From NCBI GenBank assembly GCA_947259685.1, contig CAMYNC010000114.1:1-11530 (forward strand): a stretch of 11,530 nt of DNA, read 5' to 3'. The notes below the pieces were generated by a model. That model did no database searches and was not told the DNA's origin. It saw only the letters and a program-made list of their open reading frames with translations. Shown one piece after another: positions 1-6,365 of this stretch. Within the stretch, counting starts at the first letter, position 1. The number at the start of each line of letters is the position of its first letter. A program made the translations under genes and the position numbers. The stretch comes from an uncultured Desulfuromonadales bacterium. Its GTDB lineage: Bacteria; Desulfobacterota; Desulfuromonadia; Desulfuromonadales; Geopsychrobacteraceae.

Positions 1-1047
1 ACCCGGGCCGCGGAAGTTGCCATATATCTGACGCTGAATGCCTCCTTGCGGCCGGCAGAATTCAGTGCCCTGGAGAGTCTGCTGGAAGAACTCAAACCCC
101 TCGAGCTGGATGCTTATATCCTTGCCGACCCGGGCGTTCTGGCCAGCGTCCGCCGGGTCGATCCGCAACGCGCCGTGCACATTTCCACTCAAGCGAATAG
201 CTGTAATCCGCAAACCGCAGAATTCTGGCGTTTGAATGGTGCCAGCAGGATCAACCTGGCTCGTGAACTGACTCTTGAGGATCTTCGTAGCTTTCGGCAA
301 CAGACAAGTATTGATCTGGAGTATTTTGTTCACGGTGCCATGTGTGTTGCGCATTCAGGGCGTTGCCTGCTGTCGGCGGCGCTGCTCGAACGCAGCGCCA
401 ACCGGGGGGATTGTGCCCAGCCCTGCCGCTGGAACTACAGTCTGGTGGAGGAGACCCGTCCGGATGAGAGTTTCGCCATTGAGGAGGACAGCTACGGCAG
501 CTACATTATGAACAGTCGCGACCTTTGTCTGATCGAACACCTGCCCCAGTTGATCGCTGCCGGAATCGACAGTTTTAAAGTGGAAGGGCGGATGAAGAGT
601 CTGTATTACGTGGCGACCACAGCACGTATCTATCGCGATGCCATCGACCGGCTCTGCCAGGATCCGACCGATAGCGACCCGCGCTGGCGCGAGGAACTGG
701 AAAAAGTCAGTCACCGGCCTTACGACAGCGGCTTTCTGCTCGGAACGGAGGATGCCAAGGTCCACCCGAGTGATACCCACTACATTCGCACCCATGATTT
801 TGTCGGGTTTGTGCGCCGCGACGAGAATGGTCTCTGGGTCGAAGGTCGCAACCGGTTTCTGCGTGGCGATGAGGTGGAGTTGATCGGCCCGCAGATGCGG
901 CAGGAGAAGTTTCTCGTCGCTGAAATTCAGAACTTTTCCGGTGAAAGCCTGCCCGCCGGACAGCCAAACTCTCAACTGCGGATCCAACTGCCGGCCTGGG
1001 CCGAGGTCGGCGACCTGATTCGCCGCAAACGACCGGTACCCTCATGA
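1..1047 (+). CDS. Peptidase U32 family protein (TrhP/RlhA-like), 5' end outside the window
   Basis: The frame is open from base 1 (ACC CGG GCC...), so the true start lies upstream; a TTG at 46 is internal. The U32 signature EYFVHGAMCVAHSGRCLLS is intact. Four Cys codons at 343, 364, 412 and 424 (C-x6-C-x15-C-x3-C) match the Fe-S ligands known in this family. Other family hallmarks are ADPGVL, HISTQAN, GASRINLAREL and DSFKVEGRMKS, and a C-terminal domain with THYIRTHDFVGFV and a following GRNRFLRGDEVEL. Characterised relatives (TrhP/YegQ, RlhA/YdcP) act in prephenate-dependent hydroxylation of tRNA U34 or 23S rRNA C2501, so the 'peptidase' name is probably historical. Which RNA is modified cannot be told from this sequence. 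The stop codon overlaps the start of the M48 gene (ATGA), suggesting co-transcription and coupled translation. Family certain, precise subfamily uncertain. Confidence 0.93.
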   Translation, partial: TRAAEVAIYLTLNASLRPAEFSALESLLEELKPLELDAYILADPGVLASVRRVDPQRAVHISTQANSCNPQTAEFWRLNGASRINLARELTLEDLRSFRQQTSIDLEYFVHGAMCVAHSGRCLLSAALLERSANRGDCAQPCRWNYSLVEETRPDESFAIEEDSYGSYIMNSRDLCLIEHLPQLIAAGIDSFKVEGRMKSLYYVATTARIYRDAIDRLCQDPTDSDPRWREELEKVSHRPYDSGFLLGTEDAKVHPSDTHYIRTHDFVGFVRRDENGLWVEGRNRFLRGDEVELIGPQMRQEKFLVAEIQNFSGESLPAGQPNSQLRIQLPAWAEVGDLIRRKRPVPS

Positions 1048-2291
1048 AATTGCTGCTGCTCTGTTTATATCTGCTGGTGACCGCCATCCGCTTTGCCCTC
1101 GACTGGCTCAATCTGCGCCATCGGCAGACCGCTGAGCGAACTCTGCCGGAGGCCTTTGTCGGCCAGATCGACGAACAGCGGCTGGAACGCAGCGATGCCT
1201 ATGCCCTGGCTGGCGACCGGTTAGGTTTGCTGGAAGATGCGCTTGGCGTACTGCTGACCCTGCTGTTTCTCTTCGGCGGTCTGCTCCCTTGGTACGATCG
1301 GCTGGTCAGCGGCTGGGCGACAGGTTTCATCGGTCAAGGCCTGCTGTTTTTCGGCCTGCTGCTGCTGGTGCAGATGCTGATCGGCATTCCCTTTTCCCTG
1401 TACCGCAATTTTGTTCTCGAAGAGCGTTTCGGTTTCAATCGCATGAGCCTGAAACTCTGGAGCAGCGATCTGCTCAAGTCACTGCTGGTTGGCGGGGTGC
1501 TGTTTGTGCTGTTGGCCGGTGGCGCGCTCTGGCTGGTGCAACTTGCGCCGCATAGCTGGTGGCTGTGGGTTTGGGGCTTTTGGGGCGGGATGACTCTGTT
1601 TCTACTTTATTTGTCGCCCTATTTGATTGAACCGCTGTTTTTCAAATTTACTCCACTGGCCAAGCCGGAATTGGAAGATGGCGTGCGCGAATTGCTCACC
1701 GCCGCCGGAGTGCAGGCGGGTAAGGTGCTGCAGGTCGATGCCTCGCGGCGTAGTGGGCACAGTAATGCCTATTTTACCGGTATCGGCAAGGTGAAACGAG
1801 TGGTGCTGTTCGATACTCTGCTGGAACAATTGGAGGATAATGAACTGCTATCAGTGCTGGCTCACGAGCTGGGGCACTGGCGCTGTGGTCATATTCGCAA
1901 ACGGTTATTTAAAAGTCAGCTGGTGGCGCTGTTCAGTTGCTATCTTGCGTTCACTTTGCTGAACAGCGATCTGCTTCCCGGCTGGTTGGGGCTGGAGCAG
2001 CTGTCCTTCGCCGGGCAGGTGTTGCTGCTCGGCTGGCTGGCATCCTTGGTCAGTTTCTTCTGGACGCCGATCAGCAGCTGGTGGTCGCGCCGCCAGGAAC
2101 GTGAAGCGGATCAGTTTGCTATCGATCTGGTTGGCAGCGGTAGGGAATTGGCCTCGGGGTTGGTGAAGCTGGCGCGGGAGAATTTGAGCAACCTGTTTCC
2201 CCATCCGCTCTATGTGGCGATCTATTATTCGCATCCACCACTGGTAAAGCGGGTGCTGTGGTTGGGGAAGGGGAGTGAAATTAAGAAGTAG
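1044..2291 (+). CDS. M48 (Ste24/CAAX protease 1-type) membrane zinc metalloprotease
   Basis: A 415-residue integral membrane protease. The zinc site is HELGH at residues 274-278, in the context VLAHELGHWRCGH, with a third ligand in EREAD (E352, equivalent to the Glu of EFQAD in ZMPSTE24). About seven hydrophobic segments fit Ste24 topology: residues about 1-20, 62-87, 95-122, 143-168, 172-199, 291-313 and 324-347. The family's N-terminal half also shows in PFSLYRNFVLEERFGFN and SNAYFTGIGKVKRVVLFDTLL. Bacteria generally lack CAAX-prenylated substrates, so the role is inferred to be membrane-protein quality control or processing. The start ATG overlaps the U32 stop codon; no separate Shine-Dalgarno is visible, so expression probably depends on translational coupling. 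A hairpin at 2469-2514 may end the transcript. Confidence 0.95.
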   Translation: MKLLLLCLYLLVTAIRFALDWLNLRHRQTAERTLPEAFVGQIDEQRLERSDAYALAGDRLGLLEDALGVLLTLLFLFGGLLPWYDRLVSGWATGFIGQGLLFFGLLLLVQMLIGIPFSLYRNFVLEERFGFNRMSLKLWSSDLLKSLLVGGVLFVLLAGGALWLVQLAPHSWWLWVWGFWGGMTLFLLYLSPYLIEPLFFKFTPLAKPELEDGVRELLTAAGVQAGKVLQVDASRRSGHSNAYFTGIGKVKRVVLFDTLLEQLEDNELLSVLAHELGHWRCGHIRKRLFKSQLVALFSCYLAFTLLNSDLLPGWLGLEQLSFAGQVLLLGWLASLVSFFWTPISSWWSRRQEREADQFAIDLVGSGRELASGLVKLARENLSNLFPHPLYVAIYYSHPPLVKRVLWLGKGSEIKK

Positions 2292-2468
2292 GGGGATTTC
2301 GTCCAAAAGCTTCGAAGGAGATCCACGAACCTGCGGACTAGCTGACCAGAGCCATGATCGATGCACAGACCGAGCTGGGATATGTTAATGACTGTTTCTC
2401 AGTAAAGCTGATTACTAACTTTAAAATAGATAGAGATAAATTCGGATACTTAGGGATGGGTAAGGCGA

Positions 2469-2514
2469 AAATAAGAATGGCTTACCAAGTGGTTCTGGTA
2501 AGCCATTCTTATTT
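2469..2514. terminator. Perfect 19-bp hairpin, probable bidirectional terminator
   Basis: Left arm 2469-2487 (AAATAAGAATGGCTTACCA) pairs without mismatch with right arm 2496-2514 (TGGTAAGCCATTCTTATTT), with an 8-nt loop. It lies between two convergent genes. The stem base is A/T-rich (AAATAA/TTATTT), so either strand ends in a short U-rich stretch, but neither has a classic run of six or more T. Termination is therefore inferred from position and stem strength. Confidence 0.6.
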
Positions 2515-2559
2515 CTGATAGGTGGTGAAATTTAGCAGTGGTGGCCCTGAGCCTCCTGA

Positions 2560-2592
2560 CTTACCTTTTTCGCAAGTAGCCTAAAAGGTAAG
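2560..2592 (-). terminator. Weak hairpin just after the lipoprotein stop codon
   Basis: CTTACCTTTT (2560-2569) pairs with AAAAGGTAAG (2583-2592) across a 13-nt loop. It starts about 15 bases past the lipoprotein stop codon, reading on the minus strand. The stem is A/T-rich and no T-tract follows, so termination activity is uncertain; the stronger hairpin further on may do the work. Confidence 0.3.
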
Positions 2593-2606
2593 CCGGGACA
2601 GAAGGC

Positions 2607-3959
2607 TTACTGCAAGACCCCAATCCCTACTTCGAGATCATCAAAATAGGCTCCTGTACTCCCGCCGGCCAGATATTCTCCCTGGAGGATAATGTCGACA
2701 TAGGCTGCATTGGTGGGGATCGTCTCAATCAGATATTTTTGGCTATAGCTGGCAGGTAAATCACTCCAGTCTGTATAGATCTCACTAATAGCCACATTGC
2801 TATTGTCCAAAAAACGCAAACCGATGCGTCCGGGATCATTATTCTGATTGAAGCTCGATTGCCATGCATGGAAAGAGAACTTCGCGCCCTGGGATAGGTG
2901 TGTAGAAGTAACACCACTCGCAGATAAATCGATGCGCTGATAAGCACTGAACTGCTCTCCGACATTTCCTGCCGCAAACTCAAAAGCAGCAGTGCCAGAA
3001 CGCTGGTAAGTGTTGGTTATTTGCAGGGTGCCCGCCTCATTTGTCCAGCCTGTCGTACCGTTTTCAGCAGCTAGATTTACCACAAGCGGGTTTATTTCAA
3101 TGATCCCAAAACCGTTGACCGGGGCAGCTTGGCCCGGCAGTTGAGCAGCCGTAAACTCATGGAAAATGTGCGCGCCATTATAGAAGGAGCCGATCCCCTG
3201 GAAACCGCCGGCGGTGAGACTGTTATCTACTGCAGCTAATTGCCAGTCGCTAGGTTCAACAGAACCGTACTGCCAGATTTTAGTTTTTAGTGAAGACCCT
3301 TCAGCCCGAAAGCGGACCCACCAGGGTTCGGTCGAGTTGAAGGGGATGGATTCATACTGTCCACCTGCCAGAGACGTCAAGGGGTCAGCCTCATCATCGG
3401 GATCAGTTGCCGGGTCGTCCAAATATTTGTAGATCCGGATTGATGTTTGATCGTTTTTGGTGGTAAAGAAATAAGCCTCTTCAGAATTCACATCCCCGCC
3501 GGCTCGAGCAAAAACGCGGAAATCAGTATGATTACTGTTCTCATTTAACGGATCGCTGAGGAGTACGAGAAGTTCGACATCCGGTCCCAGATTGTCTGCG
3601 GCATCAAAGGTGGCAATAAATCTTTTGTCTTGATTATAGGTAACATTGACCTCAAGATCCTTAGTTCCTGGGAAAATGGTTGAATCCACCACAGTATAAG
3701 AAATATCTGAATCATTGGTCAGCCACCGTTCGGTCCACCCGACAGGAAGGCCCGGCCCCACAGGGTCTTGGGAAAAATCGGTACCAAGGTTTCCGCTATT
3801 TCCACTTCCACTGCCACTGCCACTGCCACTTCCACTTCCACTTCCACTTCCACTGCTTTCGCTTCCACCTCCGCCTCCGCCTCCGCCGCAGGCAGCTAAG
3901 CCGAGTAGCATCACTATGACAAGGGTAGAAACAAACTTACCTAAAGCACTGATTTTCAT
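2607..3959 (-). CDS. Lipoprotein with poly-Gly/(Ser-Gly) linker and two beta-rich domains
   Basis: A 450-residue exported lipoprotein. Residues 1-23 form a type II signal peptide with a K-containing n-region, a hydrophobic core (TLVIVMLLG) and the lipobox LAAC; Cys24 is the predicted lipidated residue. Eight glycines follow (25-32), then SESS and a strict Ser-Gly repeat to about residue 53: a flexible tether. The mature part looks like two beta-sandwich regions. The first (about 60-270) contains GWTERWLTNDSD and PWWVRFRAEGSS and has a concanavalin/LamG-like flavour. The second (about 285-445) contains LAAENGTTGWTNEAG, SGTAAFEFAAG and GAYFDDLEVG, resembling carbohydrate-binding-module folds. 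No catalytic motif is seen. The start is well supported by GGAGGAGAGG just upstream (minus strand). Binding to polysaccharide or an extracellular surface is inference; no named family is claimed. Confidence 0.88.
   Translation of the reverse strand: MKISALGKFVSTLVIVMLLGLAACGGGGGGGGSESSGSGSGSGSGSGSGSGSGNSGNLGTDFSQDPVGPGLPVGWTERWLTNDSDISYTVVDSTIFPGTKDLEVNVTYNQDKRFIATFDAADNLGPDVELLVLLSDPLNENSNHTDFRVFARAGGDVNSEEAYFFTTKNDQTSIRIYKYLDDPATDPDDEADPLTSLAGGQYESIPFNSTEPWWVRFRAEGSSLKTKIWQYGSVEPSDWQLAAVDNSLTAGGFQGIGSFYNGAHIFHEFTAAQLPGQAAPVNGFGIIEINPLVVNLAAENGTTGWTNEAGTLQITNTYQRSGTAAFEFAAGNVGEQFSAYQRIDLSASGVTSTHLSQGAKFSFHAWQSSFNQNNDPGRIGLRFLDNSNVAISEIYTDWSDLPASYSQKYLIETIPTNAAYVDIILQGEYLAGGSTGAYFDDLEVGIGVLQ
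3801..3854 (-). repeat. Hexanucleotide microsatellite encoding (Ser-Gly)9
   Basis: Nine tandem 6-bp units on the plus strand (TCCACT with the GCCACT variant), read on the minus strand as AGT-GGA/GGC. The neighbouring 3864-3887 is a TCC/GCC run coding for eight glycines. The unit is a multiple of three, so slippage would lengthen or shorten the lipoprotein tether without breaking its frame. Confidence 0.9.
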
Positions 3960-4092
3960 TTTCCTCTCCTCCTTAAGGAATATTTCCTGTAAAGCTTTTC
4001 TCGCTTAAACTGCAGCTAAGTGCCTGTATGACGAAGGGCAACTCAGGCTAGGGATTGAGCGGGAGACAAGCCAGGTCAAGATAGTTTTTGAG

Positions 4093-4141
4093 TTGACAAT
4101 TGACCCACCAAGACTAATTACCTTAGCAGGTCAATTGTTAA
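4093..4141. promoter_or_regulatory. 13-bp inverted repeat, possible operator or hairpin
   Basis: TTGACAATTGACC (4093-4105) is opposed by GGTCAATTGTTAA (4129-4141). Twelve positions are Watson-Crick and one is G-T, with a 23-nt spacer. It lies upstream of both the minus-strand lipoprotein gene and a possible plus-strand mini-ORF at 4180. Both arms contain the palindrome CAATTG. Its position suits an operator, but function is inferred only. Confidence 0.4.
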
Positions 4142-4179
4142 TTTAGCGAGTAATATTCCCGACTGCCATAAGGAGCATC

Positions 4180-4326
4180 GTGGCAAACAATCAGTTCGTT
4201 GTTCGAAACGAACCGATAAGGGTTGTCTCTGGATATCGGCGTAATCTATGGACTCTATTGGTTATGGCGGCGAGGGAAGTCCATAAAATTTGGGCGATAT
4301 TATCATGGATTGAATTTTTTCTATAG
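4180..4326 (+). CDS. Possible small protein of 48 residues, GTG start
   Basis: A GTG-started frame preceded by AAGGAG four bases upstream. The predicted peptide begins ANNQFVVRNEPIRVV after the initiator. It is basic in the middle (GYRRNLW, AAREVHK) and ends in a hydrophobic, Trp-containing stretch (KIWAILSWIEFFL), as a short membrane-associated peptide might. I do not recognise it. No terminator follows directly. It may be a real small gene or the remains of a larger decayed one, since the next frame continues with protein-like sequence (YSLKYKPQESS) before stopping. The Shine-Dalgarno and composition are the only support. Confidence 0.3.
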   Translation: MANNQFVVRNEPIRVVSGYRRNLWTLLVMAAREVHKIWAILSWIEFFL

Positions 4327-4388
4327 CCTCAAGTATAAGCCTCAAGAATCCTCCCAAAATGGCTGAAGCTAGAGACTAATGATGATAG

Positions 4389-4523
4389 ATTAACACTTGG
4401 GTTGCTCAGAAGAAATTTTTGTCGGATTTTATGAGGACGAATGGTAAGGATAAAGCAGCCGAGATTTTGGAAGAATGGGTGAATTGGCGAAAAAAATTAA
4501 TGTCATCCGCTACAAAAAAATAG
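4389..4523 (+). pseudogene. Lysine-rich reading-frame fragment, possible gene remnant
   Basis: An open frame follows an in-frame TAG at 4386 and ends with TAG at 4521-4523; its first ATG is at 4431, giving 30 residues. The translation looks protein-like: INTWVAQKKFLSDFMR, then KDKAAEILEEWVNWRKKLM, an amphipathic helix-like C-terminus. No good ribosome binding site precedes the ATG, and the stop codon abuts the minus-strand terminator of the DUF2835 gene. It could be the tail of a degraded gene or a chance frame. Not recognised. Confidence 0.2.
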
Positions 4524-4556
4524 GCGCGTTGACCAGGAGGGGGAAGTCAACGCGCC
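4514..4556 (-). terminator. Rho-independent terminator of the DUF2835 gene
   Basis: GGCGCGTTGAC (4523-4533) and GTCAACGCGCC (4546-4556) form a perfect 11-bp GC-rich stem with a 12-nt loop. Read on the minus strand it is followed at once by TA and seven T (plus-strand A-run 4514-4520). It lies about 95 bases past the stop of the minus-strand gene at 4651-4890. Confidence 0.9.
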
Positions 4557-4650
4557 AAATGTTTGTTGCCTGATTGAAAATGTACCAAAACGGTCATCTA
4601 TTGGCAAGGGGAAAATGAAAATAGTTTTCAATTAGTTTTATGTGCCTGGT

Positions 4651-4890
4651 TTAGTTGGTCTTTTTCAGGTCGACGAATCGGTTGTTGGTGTCGATGGTGA
4701 GGATAAAGGTGCCACTGATACCGGTGTGGGTCATAAACGGACGTAATCTCGAGGCGGGAAACTGCAGCCGCCGGCCGCAATGGCTCGTGACCTGGATTGC
4801 GCTGACAGACCCATGATAATAGCGCATGGCTTGCTGTTGATTGAGTTTCAGGTTGAAACGATATTGTTGCTTTCTGGCTGTCACCTTCAA
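4651..4890 (-). CDS. DUF2835 family protein
   Basis: A 79-residue protein. I assign it to DUF2835 (PF11197) from memory of the family pattern: an N-terminal YRFNLKL strand, a RYYHGSVSAIQVTSHCGRRL segment, then QFPASRLRPFMTH and a closing GTFILTIDTNNRFVDL. Function is unknown in the family; it is a short, beta-rich, soluble protein. The chosen start is a TTG at 4888-4890. Upstream support is weak (GGA about 11 bases before), and a GTG two codons in could be used instead, so the N-terminus is uncertain by a few residues. It is transcribed divergently from the DUF4177 gene 53 bp away, so the two may share a control region, and it has its own strong terminator. Confidence 0.85.
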   Translation of the reverse strand: MKVTARKQQYRFNLKLNQQQAMRYYHGSVSAIQVTSHCGRRLQFPASRLRPFMTHTGISGTFILTIDTNNRFVDLKKTN

Positions 4891-4943
4891 TTTAAAAGCG
4901 TTCCGAGGCGTAGAGATACCCCTGCCGGAAAAGGATTTAAACT

Positions 4944-5132
4944 ATGTTGCTCTACAAGGTCGTGGAAACCAGTCAGGTGGATGATGCCAGCCTGGAGAAA
5001 ATTCTTAACACCTGGACTGCCGAGGGCTGGCAACTGGAGGGGATGCATTTTGCTATGCGTGATTCCAGCCGCCGACCAGGGATGGCGTTTATTACCTTCA
5101 CCCGTAATTCCGCTAAGGATCAGTCTGAATAG
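4944..5132 (+). CDS. DUF4177-type small protein
   Basis: A 62-residue soluble protein matching the DUF4177 (PF13783) pattern as I remember it: YKVVETSQVDDASLEKILN, then WTAEGWQLEGMHFAM and the RPGMAFITFTR end. Family members are small alpha/beta proteins of unknown function. The start ATG has AAAAGGAT about eight bases upstream. It diverges from the DUF2835 gene, and its last 13 bases overlap the end of a minus-strand Cys-rich protein gene (5120-5296). No terminator is visible after the stop; the overlap leaves little room for one. Confidence 0.85.
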   Translation: MLLYKVVETSQVDDASLEKILNTWTAEGWQLEGMHFAMRDSSRRPGMAFITFTRNSAKDQSE

Positions 5133-5296
5133 TCCTCAGAGTCGGCGTAGCTGACGGTATGTTTCGGATCGGACGAGGGGCTGGCGCCGCAAAGCGGGCA
5201 GGCCGGTTCCAGAGAGTCTTCCTCGACATGCGGATCGGCGACCAGTTCCCGCGGGGTTCCGCTACAGGTACAAAACCATTTGCGATAAACCGTCAT
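5120..5296 (-). CDS. Small CxC/CPxC putative zinc-binding protein, 58 residues
   Basis: The frame runs from an ATG (5294-5296), preceded on the minus strand by GAGGAGGAG about four bases upstream, to TGA at 5120-5122. The translation starts MTVYRKWFCTCSGTPRELV, then carries ACPLCGASPSSDPKHTV and ends in an acidic tail (SYADSEDYSD). Four cysteines, C9-x-C11 and C33-x2-C36, suggest one zinc or rubredoxin-like metal site, although CxC is not the usual rubredoxin spacing. The function is not recognised. It lies downstream of trpS on the same strand after an 80-bp gap containing its own candidate promoter. Its 3' end overlaps the convergent DUF4177 gene by 13 bp. The strong Shine-Dalgarno and paired cysteines make it likely real. 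Confidence 0.78.
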   Translation of the reverse strand: MTVYRKWFCTCSGTPRELVADPHVEEDSLEPACPLCGASPSSDPKHTVSYADSEDYSD

Positions 5297-5350
5297 GAGC
5301 TCCTCCTCTGGAATTCCGCTCCAGACTCTTCTGGTTGGCTTGCCTGCTTT

Positions 5351-5359
5351 ATTATAACA
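5351..5359 (-). promoter_or_regulatory. Candidate extended -10 promoter for the CxC protein gene
   Basis: The minus strand reads TGTTATAAT, an exact extended -10 (TGnTATAAT). It sits in the 80-bp gap between trpS and the gene starting at 5296 and would give a leader of about 48 nt. No good -35 is seen, as is common for extended -10 promoters. Confidence 0.45.
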
Positions 5360-5376
5360 AGAATTTCCCAGACTTC

Positions 5377-6342
5377 TTAATAGCTGAGACCACCTTTCTT
5401 TCGTACCTTGCGCAGGGTTTTATTGGCAACGTATCGGGCTTTATCGGCCCCGGTAGCCAGCACCTTGCGCAGGTTGTCCTGATCGGCCATCAACTCCTTG
5501 CGCTTTTCGGTGTAAGGGGCAAAATAATCACGCACAACTTCGAACAGCTCCTGCTTCACATCACCGTAGCGCAAACCCGGTGTCAGATAGCGCTGACGCA
5601 GATCAGCTACGCCGGCTTCATCGAGAAACAGGCGGTAGATTTGGAAGATGTTGCAGCTGTCGGGATCTTTGGCTTCTTCGACCGGGGTCGGGTCAGTGAC
5701 GATGCGCATGATCTGTTTGCGCAACGGTTTTTCTTCAAGGAACAGGTCGATGGTGTTGCCGTAACTTTTACTCATCTTGCGCCCGTCAAGGCCGGGAACG
5801 GTGGCGACATCATCATCGATTTCAGGTTCGGGAACTGTGAACACCTCGCCGTACTCATTATTAAATTTGATGGCGATATCACGAGCCACTTCCAGGTGTT
5901 GCTTCTGGTCTTTGCCGACCGGCACCTTGTCACTTTGGTAGAGCAGGATGTCTGCTGTCATCAGCACCGGGTAGGCGAACAGGCCGTGGTTCGGTTTGAT
6001 CCCCTGGGCAACCTTGTCCTTGTAGCTGTGGCAACGTTCGAGCAGCCCCATGGGGGTGAAGTTAGATAGAATCCAGGTCAGCTCCTGGACTTCGGGGATA
6101 TCCGATTGTACCCAGAAGACACTTTTTTCCGGATCCAGTCCCAGAGCCAGAAAGTTAGCCGCTGCTTCCAGGGTGCCCTTGGCCAGGGCCTTGCCGTCGG
6201 AGAGGCTGGTCATGGCGTGATAGTTGGCGATGAAGCAGAACAGCTCTTCGTGCTCCTGATAGTCGATCATCTTCTTCATCATGCCGAAGAAGTTGCCCAG
6301 GTGCAGGGAACCGGATGGCTGGATGCCGGATAAAACGCGCAT
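5377..6342 (-). CDS. trpS: Tryptophan--tRNA ligase
   Basis: Class Ic aminoacyl-tRNA synthetase that charges tRNA(Trp) in the cytosol. From the ATG at 6340-6342 the protein has 321 residues, normal for bacterial TrpS. The N-terminus MRVLSGIQPSGSLHLGNFFG contains the HIGH-type motif (SLHLGN, 12-17). KMSKS is intact at 189-193 (GRKMSKSYGN). Other family stretches are FCFIANYHAMT, ILLYQSDKVPVGKDQKQHLE and RIVTDPTPVEEAKDPDSC. The frame could begin 17 codons further upstream at 6393, but that extension lies in a palindrome. The internal ATG has TTGGAGAC at good spacing and gives the usual TrpS N-terminus. It appears to be transcribed alone, from a candidate promoter upstream of the palindrome. Confidence 0.97.
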   Translation of the reverse strand: MRVLSGIQPSGSLHLGNFFGMMKKMIDYQEHEELFCFIANYHAMTSLSDGKALAKGTLEAAANFLALGLDPEKSVFWVQSDIPEVQELTWILSNFTPMGLLERCHSYKDKVAQGIKPNHGLFAYPVLMTADILLYQSDKVPVGKDQKQHLEVARDIAIKFNNEYGEVFTVPEPEIDDDVATVPGLDGRKMSKSYGNTIDLFLEEKPLRKQIMRIVTDPTPVEEAKDPDSCNIFQIYRLFLDEAGVADLRQRYLTPGLRYGDVKQELFEVVRDYFAPYTEKRKELMADQDNLRKVLATGADKARYVANKTLRKVRKKGGLSY

Positions 6343-6365
6343 AGAATTTGTCTCCAATAACTCAG

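Larger units (their letters stand above)
2292..2606. other. Convergent intergenic spacer with two hairpins
   Basis: Spacer between the ends of the plus-strand M48 gene and the minus-strand lipoprotein gene. It holds a perfect 19-bp hairpin (2469-2514) and a weaker 10-bp hairpin (2560-2592), annotated separately. I see no convincing gene: a 54-codon plus-strand frame at 2354-2518 runs through the hairpin and has no ribosome binding site. Confidence 0.6.
3960..4513. other. Gene-poor region of about 550 bp
   Basis: This stretch holds the leader of the minus-strand lipoprotein gene, a dyad at 4093-4141, and two short plus-strand frames (4180-4326 and up to 4523) annotated separately. TTGACA-type boxes occur around 4094 on the plus strand and in the minus-strand leader, but I found no well-spaced -10 partner that I would defend. 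No RNA gene or mobile element is recognised. Confidence 0.55.

Noticed and set aside
355..987. Minus-strand open frame of 210 codons across the U32 gene
   Set aside because: It is a shadow of a conserved plus-strand gene whose Cys motif and family signature are intact.
2354..2518. Plus-strand 54-codon frame after the M48 gene
   Set aside because: It runs through both arms of the hairpin at 2469-2514 and has no Shine-Dalgarno sequence.
3801..3888. Short tandem repeats as a possible CRISPR or direct-repeat array
   Set aside because: The 6-bp units have no spacers and code for an in-frame Ser-Gly/Gly tether.
4058..4074. Sigma-54-like GG-N10-GC pattern on the minus strand upstream of the lipoprotein gene
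   Set aside because: GG and GC are spaced correctly, but the TT before GC and most of the -24 box are missing; too weak to annotate.
5335..6069. Plus-strand open frame of 244 codons across trpS
   Set aside because: It is antisense to an intact trpS; the translation has no recognisable family features.
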